Positions 51,345 to 60,838 of a DNA stretch of 64,000 bases are shown here, one piece after another. The number at the start of each line of letters is the position of its first letter. Positions within the stretch are counted from its first letter, which is position 1. Source of the stretch: CAWIJK01 sp963836375 (GTDB lineage: Bacteria; Actinomycetota; Acidimicrobiia; Acidimicrobiales; RAAP-2); contig CAWIJK010000004.1 in assembly GCA_963836375.1 (NCBI GenBank), forward strand, positions 496,001 to 560,000, in the 5' to 3' direction. The notes under the pieces were generated by a model that was given only the letters and a program-made list of their open reading frames with translations, was not told where the DNA came from and searched no databases. A program made the position numbers and the translations under genes.

Positions 51345-52871
51345 ATGCCCCTGGGCTGGGCCGCGTCGGCTCTTGGTCAATGCCCTTTGACTCTGGGATC
51401 TCATTGGGCATCATGGACGTCGCGCCCGCCAGGCGATGCAGCCGGTCTGGCCCGACGGGAGGTCTCAACCATCCAGAACTTCGTGCAGGAGGACTTCTAC
51501 CACGCCCAGAGGCGTCACCGTCGCGCCACCTGGCGCCTATCCGGATTAGGTGCCCTCACTGTCGCAGTCATGGGACTGCCACTGAGCGTTGTCATCTCTC
51601 CGCTCCTACTCGCGTTGTTCGCGATCTGCAATGACCTGCTCAGCTTGGCGGTGCGAACTCCCGATTACCTGACCGACCTTAACGACCGCCTGCACCGCAA
51701 CGGAACCGCCATGCCTCTTTCCTGGCAGGCGAAGGTTCTGGTGCTGGTGGTGTTGTCTGCACCCGGCGTCGTGGTCATGGTGATCGTGGGTGCGGGGGTC
51801 CGAAGACTCTTCCGGAAGGACGGGGCCGGCGCGATCGTGCTCAGTCTGGGAGCCCGGCCCCCCAACCCCGATGACCTGGAAGAGGCCCAGCTGGTCAACA
51901 TTGTCGGGGCGGTTGCGATCGCCGCGAGTGTACCGGCGCCGAACGTCCGGGTCCTGGACTCCGATGTTGTGAACGCCGCTGCGGTTGGCCGAACCAAGGA
52001 CGATGCTGTCGTCGTCATCCCACGGCGGGTGCTCACCGACCTCGGTCGGGAACCCACCGAGGCGGTTGTCGGGCATCTGGTGGCGTCCATCGTCAACGGC
52101 GATCTACGAATCTCAATGGACCTGGCTTCACTGTTCGAGACCGTCGGCGTGATCCAGGTCATGCTCAGCGCTCCGTTCGACCGGCCATCGCGCCAGGTGG
52201 CTCGCCGCCTCCTGAGGCTCGTCCTTGGCCGTTCGGCCGACCCGAACGAAGCACAGACCGTCATCGGAGATCTGATCGCCGCCTCGCACACTGCGCCCGC
52301 CGACAGACCCCCCACATCCCACTGGGCTGGCCTTGTTCGGGTGATCGGTTTTCCGATCCGGGTGGCCGGGATCGCATTCGGGGCCGTGAATTCGGTGGTG
52401 GGCTCGCTGCTCGTCCGTCCGATCATGGGACACCTGTGGCGTCGGCGGCGCCTCCTGGCCGACGCGACCGCGGTCGCCCTGCTTCGTGACCCTGACGCCA
52501 TGCTGCAGGCGCTCGAATACCTCCAGGCCAACGCCGGGGCGCTCCCGGTCGGCCCTTGGCAGCACCTCTTCATTGTCGGCGGCAAGGCAAACTCGGAGGA
52601 CGACGTCCTCTCGTCGTTCCAGCCCCCGATGGAGCAACGGGTTCGACAGCTGGTCGCATTGGGAGCATCTCCGGATTCGGCGACTCGGTCGATGGAGAGC
52701 CGATCCGGTTGCGTGGTGGCCGCCCTGTGGATTCTCGGTGTGGTGTTCGTTCCCTTGGGGCTCGCCATGGCCATCACCGTGGTTGCCATCACGGTCGGCT
52801 TCAGCCTTCTGGTCGACCTATTGCTCGTGCTGCCGGTGGTTCTCCTGGTGCACGTTCTCACCCGAGGTTGA
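51345..52871 (+). CDS. M48-peptidase-like membrane protein lacking the HExxH zinc motif
   Basis: 508 residues from the ATG at 51345 (agagggggaa upstream); a GTG at 51483 would match the usual family start better (FVQEDFYHAQRRHRRATWRL). Two N-terminal helices, an M48/HtpX-like core and two to three C-terminal helices. The core VRVLDSDVVNAAAVGRTKDDAVVVIPRRVL aligns with the pre-catalytic part of M48. Where the family has HExxH the sequence is HLVAS (VVGHLVASIVNGDLR). It is therefore probably an inactive pseudoprotease. The sequence is visibly less GC-rich than its neighbours. Confidence 0.72.
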   Translation: MPLGWAASALGQCPLTLGSHWASWTSRPPGDAAGLARREVSTIQNFVQEDFYHAQRRHRRATWRLSGLGALTVAVMGLPLSVVISPLLLALFAICNDLLSLAVRTPDYLTDLNDRLHRNGTAMPLSWQAKVLVLVVLSAPGVVVMVIVGAGVRRLFRKDGAGAIVLSLGARPPNPDDLEEAQLVNIVGAVAIAASVPAPNVRVLDSDVVNAAAVGRTKDDAVVVIPRRVLTDLGREPTEAVVGHLVASIVNGDLRISMDLASLFETVGVIQVMLSAPFDRPSRQVARRLLRLVLGRSADPNEAQTVIGDLIAASHTAPADRPPTSHWAGLVRVIGFPIRVAGIAFGAVNSVVGSLLVRPIMGHLWRRRRLLADATAVALLRDPDAMLQALEYLQANAGALPVGPWQHLFIVGGKANSEDDVLSSFQPPMEQRVRQLVALGASPDSATRSMESRSGCVVAALWILGVVFVPLGLAMAITVVAITVGFSLLVDLLLVLPVVLLVHVLTRG

Positions 52872-53178
52872 GACCGCCTACACCTCCGAGCAGCAGCCCG
52901 GCGGTGCCGTTCAACCGGAACCCCTGGCTGTTGCCAATCGATATCAGGGCTACGTGGTCTCCCTGTGGCGGCGCAGAGTCGGACTGAGATCTGATCGGGG
53001 GGCGGCGTATCCCACAATTGATCACAGCCGAAGTGGTTGGCGCTCGCCGGTGCGTAGACATGCTCGGCCGGGCATCAAACCCCCGCCGAATCGGATTCTG
53101 GGTACACTGCGGCCTCAGATTGGCTACACGCAAGGCAGCAGCCCGAAACGGATCAGCGCAAGCGACTGGAGACACCTG
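52872..53178. other. Intergenic region, 307 bp
   Basis: No gene seen. Tacact at 53103-53108 is a possible -10 for the downstream secreted protein, giving a ~65-base leader; no good -35. Confidence 0.4.
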
Positions 53179-55317
53179 ATGGCCCTCGACCGACCCCGCC
53201 GGACCCTCCATGCGGCGGCGCTGGCCGTCGGCGTCGCCCTGGCCTGTCCGTTCGCCTCAGGCGCGGCCTTCTTCGGCGGCTCGACGGCCGGGGCCGCCAC
53301 CGTGGCGCCGACGGCCTACGTGGCCAACAGCGGCAACAACACCACGACCCCCATCTCGTTGCCCACCAACGCAGTCGGGTCGCCGATCAGCGGTGGGGGC
53401 TCGGACTTCCCGCTCTTCAACGCCATCACCCCCAACGGCCAGACCGTCTACAGCACCAACAACAACAGCGACACGGTCACGCCGATCTCGACGGCCACCA
53501 ACACCGCAGGTTCGCCGATCACGGTCGGCCCCGACCCGACGGGCCTCGCCATCACCCCCAACGGTCAGACCGCCTACGCCGCCAGCTTCACCGACAACGA
53601 CGTGGTACCGATCGACACCTCCGACAACGTTCCCGGCACCCCCATCCAGAGCCCCAGCTTCACTGGGCCCGAAGGAATCGCAGTCACCCCCAACGGCCAG
53701 ACCGCCTACGTCGCCAACTACCTGGGCGACACGGTGACCCCGATCGATCTGGCCACCGGCACGGCCGGCACCCCGATAAGTGGCGGAGGCCTGAACGGTC
53801 CCAGTTTCATCGCCGTCACTCCCAACGGCCAGACGGCCTACGTCACCAACTACCTGGGCGACACGGTGACCCCGATCAACCTGGCCACCAACACAGTCGG
53901 ATCGCCGATCACGGTGGGTTTCAACCCCGACGACGTCGCCATCAGCCCGAACGGCCAGACCGCCTACGTCGCCAACTACAGCACTTCGAGCAACTCGGTC
54001 ACCCCGATCGACGTGGCCACCAACGCCGCCGGTACCGCCATCCCGGTAGGCAGCCAGCCTACGGCGGTCGCCTTCACCCCCGACGGCAAGACCGCCTACG
54101 TCACCAATTACGGAAGCAACTCGGTCATCCCGCTCGACGTGGCCAACGACACCACCGGTACTCCGATCACCGGCGGCGGGATCGACGAGCCCGAGGACAT
54201 CGCCATCACCCCCGACCAGGCCCCGACGGCCGCCTTCAGCGCCACCGCGGGGACCCCGGGCAACCCCACCACCTTCAACGCCTCGGCCTCGTCCTCGCCG
54301 ATCGGGACCATCGCCTCCTACGCCTGGAACTTCGGTGACGGGACGACGGCCACCACCACCTCGGCCACCACCACCCACACCTACGCCGCCTCGGGCACCT
54401 ACCAGGTGACCCTGACCGTGACCAACACCCAGGGGACCTCGACGGCCCAGGTCTTCACCGGCCAGACGGTCTCCAATAACGGCGGCCCCTCGGCCACCAC
54501 CACCCAGGCGGTCTCGACCGCCGGTTACGACCTGGCCGGATCGGACGGCGGGGTCTTCGTCTTCCCGGTGGGCCAGGCCAGTGGCTTCTTCGGCTCACTC
54601 CCAGGTCTGGGCGTGAAGGTGTCCAACATCGTGGGCATCGTGCCCACCAACAACTTCACCGGCTACAACCTGGTGGGTTCCGACGGTGGGGTCTTCGTCT
54701 TCCCCGTCGGCCAGTCGCAGGGCTTCTTCGGGTCCCTGCCCGGCCTCGGGGTCAAGGTCTCTGACATCGTGGGCATCGTGCCCACCAACAACTACCAGGG
54801 CTATGACCTGGTGGGATCCGACGGCGGGGTCTTCGTCTTCCCGGTCGGCCAGTCGGCTGGCTTCTATGGCTCGCTGCCCTCGATGAACGTCCACGTCTCA
54901 AATATCGTGGGCATCGTGGCCACCCCGGGGGGTGGGGGCTACTTCCTGGTCGGCAAGGACGGCGGGGTCTTCACCTTCGGCAACGCCCCGTTCCTGGGGT
55001 CCCTCCCGGGGATCGGAGTGAGCGTGAACAACATCACCGGCATCGCGGCCACCCCCGACGGCCAGGGCTACTACGTGGTGGGGGCCAACGGCGCGGTCTA
55101 CGCCTTCGGCGACGCCACCTCCCACGGCTCGCTGCCCGGTCTCGGGGTCACGGTCTCGAACATCGTCTCGATCGTGCCCACCCCCGACGGCGGGGGCTAC
55201 TGGCTCATCGGTTCTGACGGCGGGGTCTTCGCCTTCGGCGACGCCACCTCCCAGGGCTCATTGCCCGGGGTGGGCGTCCACGTCACCAACGTGGTCGGGG
55301 CGGTGCCGACCGGCTAG
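53179..55317 (+). CDS. Secreted surface protein: seven-blade YVTN propeller, PKD domain, six DGGVF repeats
   Basis: 712 residues from the ATG at 53179 (ggag 9 bases upstream). A signal peptide (LHAAALAVGVALACPFASG) precedes seven ~42-residue YVTN repeats (TAYVANYLGDTVTPIDLATGTAGTPI...AVTPNGQ), enough for one seven-bladed propeller. A PKD domain follows (APTAAFSATAGTPGNPTTFNAS...YAWNFGDGTTATTTS). Last come six ~45-residue repeats GYDLVGSDGGVFVFPVGQ...GFFGSLPGLGVKVSNIVGIVPT. No catalytic motif. Probably adhesion or matrix. Paralogous to the partial gene at 62792. Confidence 0.87.
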   Translation: MALDRPRRTLHAAALAVGVALACPFASGAAFFGGSTAGAATVAPTAYVANSGNNTTTPISLPTNAVGSPISGGGSDFPLFNAITPNGQTVYSTNNNSDTVTPISTATNTAGSPITVGPDPTGLAITPNGQTAYAASFTDNDVVPIDTSDNVPGTPIQSPSFTGPEGIAVTPNGQTAYVANYLGDTVTPIDLATGTAGTPISGGGLNGPSFIAVTPNGQTAYVTNYLGDTVTPINLATNTVGSPITVGFNPDDVAISPNGQTAYVANYSTSSNSVTPIDVATNAAGTAIPVGSQPTAVAFTPDGKTAYVTNYGSNSVIPLDVANDTTGTPITGGGIDEPEDIAITPDQAPTAAFSATAGTPGNPTTFNASASSSPIGTIASYAWNFGDGTTATTTSATTTHTYAASGTYQVTLTVTNTQGTSTAQVFTGQTVSNNGGPSATTTQAVSTAGYDLAGSDGGVFVFPVGQASGFFGSLPGLGVKVSNIVGIVPTNNFTGYNLVGSDGGVFVFPVGQSQGFFGSLPGLGVKVSDIVGIVPTNNYQGYDLVGSDGGVFVFPVGQSAGFYGSLPSMNVHVSNIVGIVATPGGGGYFLVGKDGGVFTFGNAPFLGSLPGIGVSVNNITGIAATPDGQGYYVVGANGAVYAFGDATSHGSLPGLGVTVSNIVSIVPTPDGGGYWLIGSDGGVFAFGDATSQGSLPGVGVHVTNVVGAVPTG

Positions 55318-55569
55318 GCCGGGGCGCCACATCGGCGGAGGTTGGCGCCGGATCGGTGCCCGACCGGTCGACGCAGATCCGTCGCTCATCCTTCACGCCG
55401 CTCGAGGGTCGACGTCGTTCACTCGACAGCGCTGCTTCCGCCAATGCGCGGCCGATCCGACGGCCACCCGTTGCCTCCCCCCAGAGGGTCCGCTCGCACC
55501 GACCCGCTCGACGGGCGGGTCGGCATCCACCGCGACGGTCCTTTCCGTGAGTGTGGAAGTCTGAGACGA

Positions 55570-56118
55570 ATGCAGGCCGTCGAGCTCATTTTCGCCGTCG
55601 GATGGGGGGCGTTCTGGCTGTACTGGCTCGTGGCGGCCTTCTCCATGAAGCGGGGCCGCGTCCCGTGGTCCCGCGAGCTCGGCATCAGGGCGGTGATCGT
55701 CGTCATCGTGATCCTCCTGATCCGGGCGGGGGTCTTCCGGCACCACGGCCTCACCACCGATCCGTGGCGCGCCGGCTTCGGGGTCGCCCTGTTCGCTCTC
55801 GGTCTGGTGTTCGCCATCTGGGCCCGCCTGCACATCGGGCGCAACTGGGGCACCCCGATGACGCGGAAGAATGAGCCGGAGCTGGTGACCAGTGGTCCCT
55901 ACCGCCTGGTCCGCCACCCCATCTACTCGGGCATCCTGGTCGCCGGCATCGGTACCGCGGTGGGGCTGAGCTGGCTGTGGCTGACCGCCGTGGTCCTGGC
56001 CGGGGTCTACTTCATCTACAGCGCGACCGTCGAGGAGCGCTATATGACCGAGCAGTTCCCAGCGACCTACCCGGCGTACAAGCACTCGACCAAGATGTTG
56101 GTTCCCTTCGTCTTCTGA
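55570..56118 (+). CDS. Isoprenylcysteine carboxyl methyltransferase (ICMT)-like membrane protein
   Basis: 182 residues, five hydrophobic helices. The C-terminal ICMT/phospholipid methyltransferase signature is complete: TSGPYRLVRHPIYSGILVAGIGTAVGL and EERYMTEQFPATYPAYKHSTKMLVPFVF. Bacterial members methylate unknown lipids or small carboxylates using SAM at the membrane. No isoprenylated partner is visible. Confidence 0.85.
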   Translation: MQAVELIFAVGWGAFWLYWLVAAFSMKRGRVPWSRELGIRAVIVVIVILLIRAGVFRHHGLTTDPWRAGFGVALFALGLVFAIWARLHIGRNWGTPMTRKNEPELVTSGPYRLVRHPIYSGILVAGIGTAVGLSWLWLTAVVLAGVYFIYSATVEERYMTEQFPATYPAYKHSTKMLVPFVF

Positions 56119-56180
56119 GCCGATGAGTCCCGGCGTCGGGCAGACAGTCCGAACGCCCCGGACGCGACAGACTGTCGCCC

Positions 56181-57851
56181 GTGGGCACGACGTACCGAGG
56201 ATCGAGGCGGGCCCACCGCCGGCGCCGGACCTGGTGGCTCGCGCTGGTCTTCCTGGGCGTCACGCTGTTCTCGTACGGCGGAGCGGCTTCGGCGTCTGCC
56301 GTCCCGGCCGCCGACCCGGCAACCGGCCCGGTGGGGCCCCTCCGGGCCCCCGGTGGCCCTGACCTGGTAGACCACGACGGGAGGGTCGTCCTGCTGCACG
56401 GGGTCGACCTCGTCTACAAGATCCCGCCCTACGAGGTCGTGGTCGACGGCACCGGCCGCAACGTGCTGACCCCCGCAGAGGCCCACCGCATGGCAGAACT
56501 CGGCTTCAACGTCGTGCGCCTCGGGGTCATCTGGAAGGGTCTCGAGCCGGGCCGCGGCCCGATCAACAGCGCCGCCTGCGCCCCCGGGCCACCCAAGGGG
56601 TCCGGGGCGAGCGAATTCGACGCCAAGGTCTTCGACGCCTACATGCAGCGACTCGAGGCCACCATCTCGCTGCTGGCCCGCAACGGGATCTTTTCCCTCA
56701 TCGACATGCACCAGGACGTCTACAACGAGGTATTCGGAGGGGAGGGGGCCCCCAACTGGACCGTCTGCACCGACGGCATCACCCCGAAGCCGCAGCTGAA
56801 CATCGCCGACTGGAGCCGCAACTACACCGGCCCCGGGGTGGCCGAGGCCTACGGCCACTTCTGGACCAACGACGTGGTCGGGAACCTCCAGGGGGCCTTC
56901 GACACACTGTGGTCCAGGATCGCCGCGCGTTTACGTGGCAACCCGTGGATCGTCGGCTACGACCCCTTCAACGAGCCCTATGGGCCCGGACTCAGCACAC
57001 AACCCAACAGCCCGACCTTCGACGCCGAGCTCGAATGCCTCTACACCGGCCGGGCCCATCCGGGCCTGGATCAATCCGGCCAACCGGTCACCTGTCCGAC
57101 CGACGACCCAGAAGAGGGGCTGATCCCTCGCATCGAGGCGGCGGACCCCACCCATCTGGTCGCCTACGAGGGAAACTACAGCACCGACTCGGGGGTCCCG
57201 AACCACATCGGGGCGATGGCCTACCCCCGGCTGGTCCTCAATTTCCACGACTACTGCTTCCTGCACGTCCCCAACGGCCCGGAGCCGGCCAACTTCGGCT
57301 CGATCTGCGGCCCCCTCGAGAGCCACGTCTTCACCCAGCACGCCCAAGAGCGGGCCAACGACGCCACAACCCAACAGCCGAACGGGCCCAGTTGGCTGCT
57401 CACCGAGTTCGGTGCCACCACCGACACGGCCGACCTCGCCCGGATCACCTCCGACGCCGCCGCCAACCTCGTGGGCTGGATCTACTGGCAGTGGATCGAC
57501 TACGACGACCCCACCGGGTCACACTCCTCGGCCCTGTGGCCCCCCCGGGCGGCCACCGCATCCCAGCTGAACGTGCTGTCCGAGACCTATCCCTCCGCGA
57601 TGGCCGGGACACCCACCTCCACTTCCTTTGACCCGGTGACCGGAGCCTTCGAGTTGCGGTACCGCTCCGACCCCAAGATCACCGCCCCCACCGTGATCGC
57701 CGTGCCGGTGACCACGCACTATCCCCACGGCTACTGCGCCCGGGTCTCGGGGGCCCGGATCGTGTCGCGCCCGGGAGCCGCCCACATCGACCTCGAGGGC
57801 CCCAAGGTCCCCACCGCGGTCTCGGTCTCGGTCACCGCCGGCCCGTGTTGA
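56181..57851 (+). CDS. Secreted GH5-type glycoside hydrolase (endoglycoceramidase-like)
   Basis: 556 residues from a GTG at 56181, starting with a basic n-region and a signal helix (WWLALVFLGVTLFSYGGAASASA). GH5 features: LHGVDLVYKIPPY, LGFNVVRLGVIWKGLEP, SLIDMHQDVYNEVFGGEGAPNW, acid/base Glu265 in YDPFNEP, nucleophile Glu409 in LLTEFGAT, and IYWQWIDYD. The HQDVYNE and inserted loops resemble subfamily GH5 endoglycoceramidases, which cleave glycolipids. A C-terminal beta domain (~480-556) follows. Polysaccharide activity is not excluded. Confidence 0.88.
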   Translation: MGTTYRGSRRAHRRRRTWWLALVFLGVTLFSYGGAASASAVPAADPATGPVGPLRAPGGPDLVDHDGRVVLLHGVDLVYKIPPYEVVVDGTGRNVLTPAEAHRMAELGFNVVRLGVIWKGLEPGRGPINSAACAPGPPKGSGASEFDAKVFDAYMQRLEATISLLARNGIFSLIDMHQDVYNEVFGGEGAPNWTVCTDGITPKPQLNIADWSRNYTGPGVAEAYGHFWTNDVVGNLQGAFDTLWSRIAARLRGNPWIVGYDPFNEPYGPGLSTQPNSPTFDAELECLYTGRAHPGLDQSGQPVTCPTDDPEEGLIPRIEAADPTHLVAYEGNYSTDSGVPNHIGAMAYPRLVLNFHDYCFLHVPNGPEPANFGSICGPLESHVFTQHAQERANDATTQQPNGPSWLLTEFGATTDTADLARITSDAAANLVGWIYWQWIDYDDPTGSHSSALWPPRAATASQLNVLSETYPSAMAGTPTSTSFDPVTGAFELRYRSDPKITAPTVIAVPVTTHYPHGYCARVSGARIVSRPGAAHIDLEGPKVPTAVSVSVTAGPC

Positions 57852-58213
57852 CGACGCCGACCCGACGGGGCGGGATGGTCGGACCTCCGCTGGCACGCCG
57901 CTACGACGGGCAGGCCATCGGCCGCCCGAGGCTCTCGGCCTCGTCGAGAGGGAGTCGTGCACCATGAAGCGGAGGTACACCAAGAGCCGACCACAAAGCA
58001 GCGAAGTAGTACGGCGCCGGCGGTCTCTGCTGACCTGCTGCGCCCAAAACGAGGTGCAGAGGGTCTCGTCGGGCATCTCGTGCCCGCAGTGCTCGCACCT
58101 GGGCACGAAGGCCCCTGTCCGTCTCACACGATCGGACCAATTCACAGCTCGAGTACGTCGAATGCCGGCGACGCGGGGGCGAGCCCACTGGACGTGCTGA
58201 GCCCTCGCCGGGA
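57852..58213. other. Intergenic region, 362 bp
   Basis: No gene I can support. A minus-strand frame ending antisense to GH5 starts with a Cys-x-x-Cys string (CEHCGHEMPDETLC) that resembles a zinc ribbon, but nothing else supports it. Confidence 0.4.
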
Positions 58214-59572
58214 CTAAGAGGCGAAGTGAATGGGAAGTTCCTTGGTTTCGGCTGGGTCGGTTGAGCTGGCGTTGTTTACGATGACATAACAGCTGTTCCC
58301 CGCGTTACAGACTCCGTTGCCGATGGTGCCGGTCCCAACGTGGAGGACCACCGATCCCGAACCGGTGGGGTCCGGATGCAGGATCGCTGCGTGGGCGAAA
58401 CTGCAGCCCGCCGAGCTGGCGCTCGCGATGTCGACATGGGAGCACTCGAGGATGTTGACAACCTTGCCGGCGGTGTAGCCGCTCCACCGAACGGTGACAG
58501 CTTGACCGTCTCGCAGGCCCTGGTTGGGGGTGACCGTCGCATGCAGGTCGCTCGTCGCCAGCTTCGGAACAGGGAGGATGGCCCGGGACCCCCGAGTCCA
58601 CGCGGTGTGCACCGCCGAGAGCGAGGAGCGACCGTCGGCCGCCACGGCCTGGAGCGCCCCATGCTCGTGCTTGAGGAAGGCGTTAAAAAAGGCGGTCGTC
58701 GACGTGATAACCGCAGCCGACGTCGGTCCGACCACCCCCGAGGCGGCCATATGCGCTGTCGACCCCGTGGTGTCAGATGGACTGTCCCAGTCGAGTGCGA
58801 GCAGCGCCTTGGGTCCCCGCGCCCCGTTGAAGACAGCGACGGCGTCGGCATAGGGGACGAGTCCGTCGTGGATGTCCTGGACCACGAGGAGCGGTGGCGC
58901 CTGGGCAAGGTCGTAGGCACCACGACCCAGACCCTCGGTCGTACCCGCCATGACGACCGCCGCCTTCACCCGGGTGTCGCGGCAACAGCTGTTGGCGACC
59001 AGACCCAGAGTTGTGATGCCACCGTTGGAGTGGCCTGCGGCCCCGATCTCGCTCGGGTCGACCAGGCCCGACAGCGGCCCGCTCGGCGCAGCCGACGCCT
59101 TGAGCACCTGGTCGATGACGAAGCTCATGTCACCCGGCTGGTTCCCGATGTCCCCGCCATCGGGGCCACCCGGTGTCCCGTCGTTCGAAAGAGGGAACAG
59201 GGGAGCAGCCACGACATACCCCGCAGCCGCCCACGCCGTGAGCAGCTGTTGGTATTGCTGGGGGGAGCCTCCCAGGCCGTGGGCGAAGACAATCAGCGGG
59301 TACGAGCTGTGACCCGACGCCGCGGCCGATCCGGACTTCTGAGCCGGGTACCAGATGGTCGTCACCAGGGTCCGGGACGCCTTGGCTGGCGTGCCGCCCC
59401 ACGCAGGTGTGGCGCGGGAGCTATCGACAAAGGTCATTGTCGTTTGCGCCACCGGGGTTGGACTGGCGGCGCCAGCCACTGCTGGCAAGCTGACGATCAG
59501 TGGTCCCGCGACCACTAGCAGGAGGCCAACCATCTCCGCACGGATCGTCATCGTTCGTTGCATTGCTCCCAT
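58214..59572 (-). CDS. Secreted alpha/beta hydrolase fused to a neocarzinostatin-like domain
   Basis: 452 residues from the ATG at 59572. A signal peptide (MVGLLLVVAGPLIVSLPAVAGA) is followed by a dienelactone/PAF-acetylhydrolase-like fold with LIVFAHGLGGSPQQYQQLL and nucleophile Ser182 in GAAGHSNGG. The C-terminal ~110 residues (VTPNQGLRDGQAVTVRWSGYTAGKVVNILECSH...GNSCYVIVNN) match the Ig-like neocarzinostatin fold, with Cys pairs. In the antibiotic chromoproteins this fold carries an enediyne; in other proteins it is a generic binding domain. Here it could bind substrate or surface. Confidence 0.8.
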   Translation of the reverse strand: MGAMQRTMTIRAEMVGLLLVVAGPLIVSLPAVAGAASPTPVAQTTMTFVDSSRATPAWGGTPAKASRTLVTTIWYPAQKSGSAAASGHSSYPLIVFAHGLGGSPQQYQQLLTAWAAAGYVVAAPLFPLSNDGTPGGPDGGDIGNQPGDMSFVIDQVLKASAAPSGPLSGLVDPSEIGAAGHSNGGITTLGLVANSCCRDTRVKAAVVMAGTTEGLGRGAYDLAQAPPLLVVQDIHDGLVPYADAVAVFNGARGPKALLALDWDSPSDTTGSTAHMAASGVVGPTSAAVITSTTAFFNAFLKHEHGALQAVAADGRSSLSAVHTAWTRGSRAILPVPKLATSDLHATVTPNQGLRDGQAVTVRWSGYTAGKVVNILECSHVDIASASSAGCSFAHAAILHPDPTGSGSVVLHVGTGTIGNGVCNAGNSCYVIVNNASSTDPAETKELPIHFAS

Positions 59573-59589
59573 CCCGCGGGCTCTTCCGG

Positions 59590-59982
59590 TCAAAGAACCA
59601 TGGTAGTCAGTGCGAGACGCCAGGTCCGCTGGGTGTGACCCTTGTTCGCCGGGCCGGCGATCGCCTCCACGAGGCCGCCAGGTTTCGCCTCATGGGTTTC
59701 CCTGGTGCCCCAGAGAGGAACCTTTATGAGAGAACGCACGTTCGGGGGTAGTTCGAAGATCGGTTCGCTATCAGGGTCACCGGTGATGGCGAGAACGCTG
59801 TAATCGATGTCGTGAAGGCCACCAACGAGTAACCGGCACCACGTGCTGACGCCCCCGAAGCGGTACGGGTAGCCGCCCTCGGTAATGAGCAGGACCTTGG
59901 TCCCGTCGTGCGGAAGAGGCGCACCGAAGCGGGAGTCGAGTTCGAGCTCTGGCGCAGCCAGATCTGTCACCGCGACGGGCAC
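59590..59982 (-). pseudogene. Truncated glycosyltransferase family 4 (PelF-like) N-terminus
   Basis: 130 residues. Residues ~28-100 (VLLITEGGYPYRFGGVSTWCRLLVGGL...FELPPNVRSL..VPLWGTRE) match the opening of PelF-like GT4 enzymes of exopolysaccharide synthesis. The other ~400 residues expected are missing; the tail is unrelated and the frame stops 18 bp before the hydrolase start. A broken remnant of a polysaccharide locus. The upstream ~25 residues may also be foreign to the family. Confidence 0.6.
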
Positions 59983-60331
59983 CTCCGAACGACCGCGTAC
60001 CTCCGGACGACCGGGCGCCTCCGAGAGGTGGAGGGGTCATCATCCGACCGTGAACGCGGTGACTGCGAGTCGAACACGTGTACGTTGCGGACTTCGGATC
60101 AGTGAGCTGTCCGCTCAGTTTCCTGCTCTTTGTATGTGTGGGTGGCGGCGGTATGCACCCGAACTGCCCCCAGACGCCGCAAGGCACGGTATTCACTCGC
60201 TCAGCCTAACGTCACTCTCATATCCGGTTTCAAGCGTCCCAGTGCTGTGTGACGTTCCAAATCGGAGATCCCCCTCCCTTCGAGTGTTAAACCCGAAGGG
60301 GACAACTCGCCGCCATCGGTGCTCTCGAGTG
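59983..60331. other. Intergenic region, 349 bp, relatively AT-rich
   Basis: No gene seen. It contains a 7-bp hairpin (60276-60300) and lies between two gene remnants. Confidence 0.4.
60276..60300 (-). terminator. Possible terminator after the HipA remnant
   Basis: Arms cccttcg (60276-60282) and cgaaggg (60294-60300) with an 11-base loop, 32 bp beyond the end of the minus-strand HipA frame. No T-tract. Confidence 0.3.
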
Positions 60332-60838
60332 TCATTCTCGCGCCCAAGCGCCCCCTTGTCGGGACCCTTTCTCGCACCGTGATCCGGTTGCGGGTGCGTC
60401 ATCGGAGCCGTCGGCCTCATGAGGTTCCTGGGAGCCGACCGAGCTGCGAGGTGATGATCCGCTGGATATCGTCCGGCACCCCGGCGCCTCGGCCAAGGCC
60501 TCTCGAGTGGCTCCGGGGACCTTGCCGAGAAGATCGCGGACGATGTCAGATGCCGTCCTTCGGTCCATCCCCCACGAGCTGGCCTCCTTCAGGATCCGGT
60601 CGGTGGTCACTCGATCGGTGCGCCAGACGTCGTCGACATACATGGCCAGCCGGGTCAGCGGCAGCTTCTCCTGGACGCCGGCCAAGGAGATCCGCACGCG
60701 GTCGTCGGCTCCCAGCGGGACCGTTCTGAGGTTTGAGATCAGCGCGGCGAGTTTCGACCCCGTCCGGCACGGCGTCCGCATCCTCCGAATGTCCTTCAGT
60801 GAAGACGACGGAGAGTGAACCGCGTCGCCGGCACTCAA
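60332..60838 (-). pseudogene. HipA-like kinase with internal deletion
   Basis: The frame (168 residues, ATG at 60838) joins two HipA pieces. VPLGADDRVRISLAGVQEKLPLTR is the N-terminal HipA signature. It is followed immediately by LAMYVDDVWRTDRVTTDRILKEASSWGM...VRDLLGKVPGATREAL, which belongs to the HipA C-terminus. The ~250 residues between, with the ATP-binding and catalytic kinase core, are absent. The last ~50 residues read Ser/Gly-rich nonsense. The ATG overlaps the stop of the oxidoreductase gene by 4 bp. No HipB antitoxin is adjacent. Not a functional kinase. Confidence 0.6.

Noticed and set aside
57519..58145. Minus-strand frame beginning with a CEHCGHEMPDETLC zinc-ribbon-like string
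   Set aside because: Only the first ~40 residues look protein-like and the rest is antisense to GH5. It has no ribosome site and no family match.
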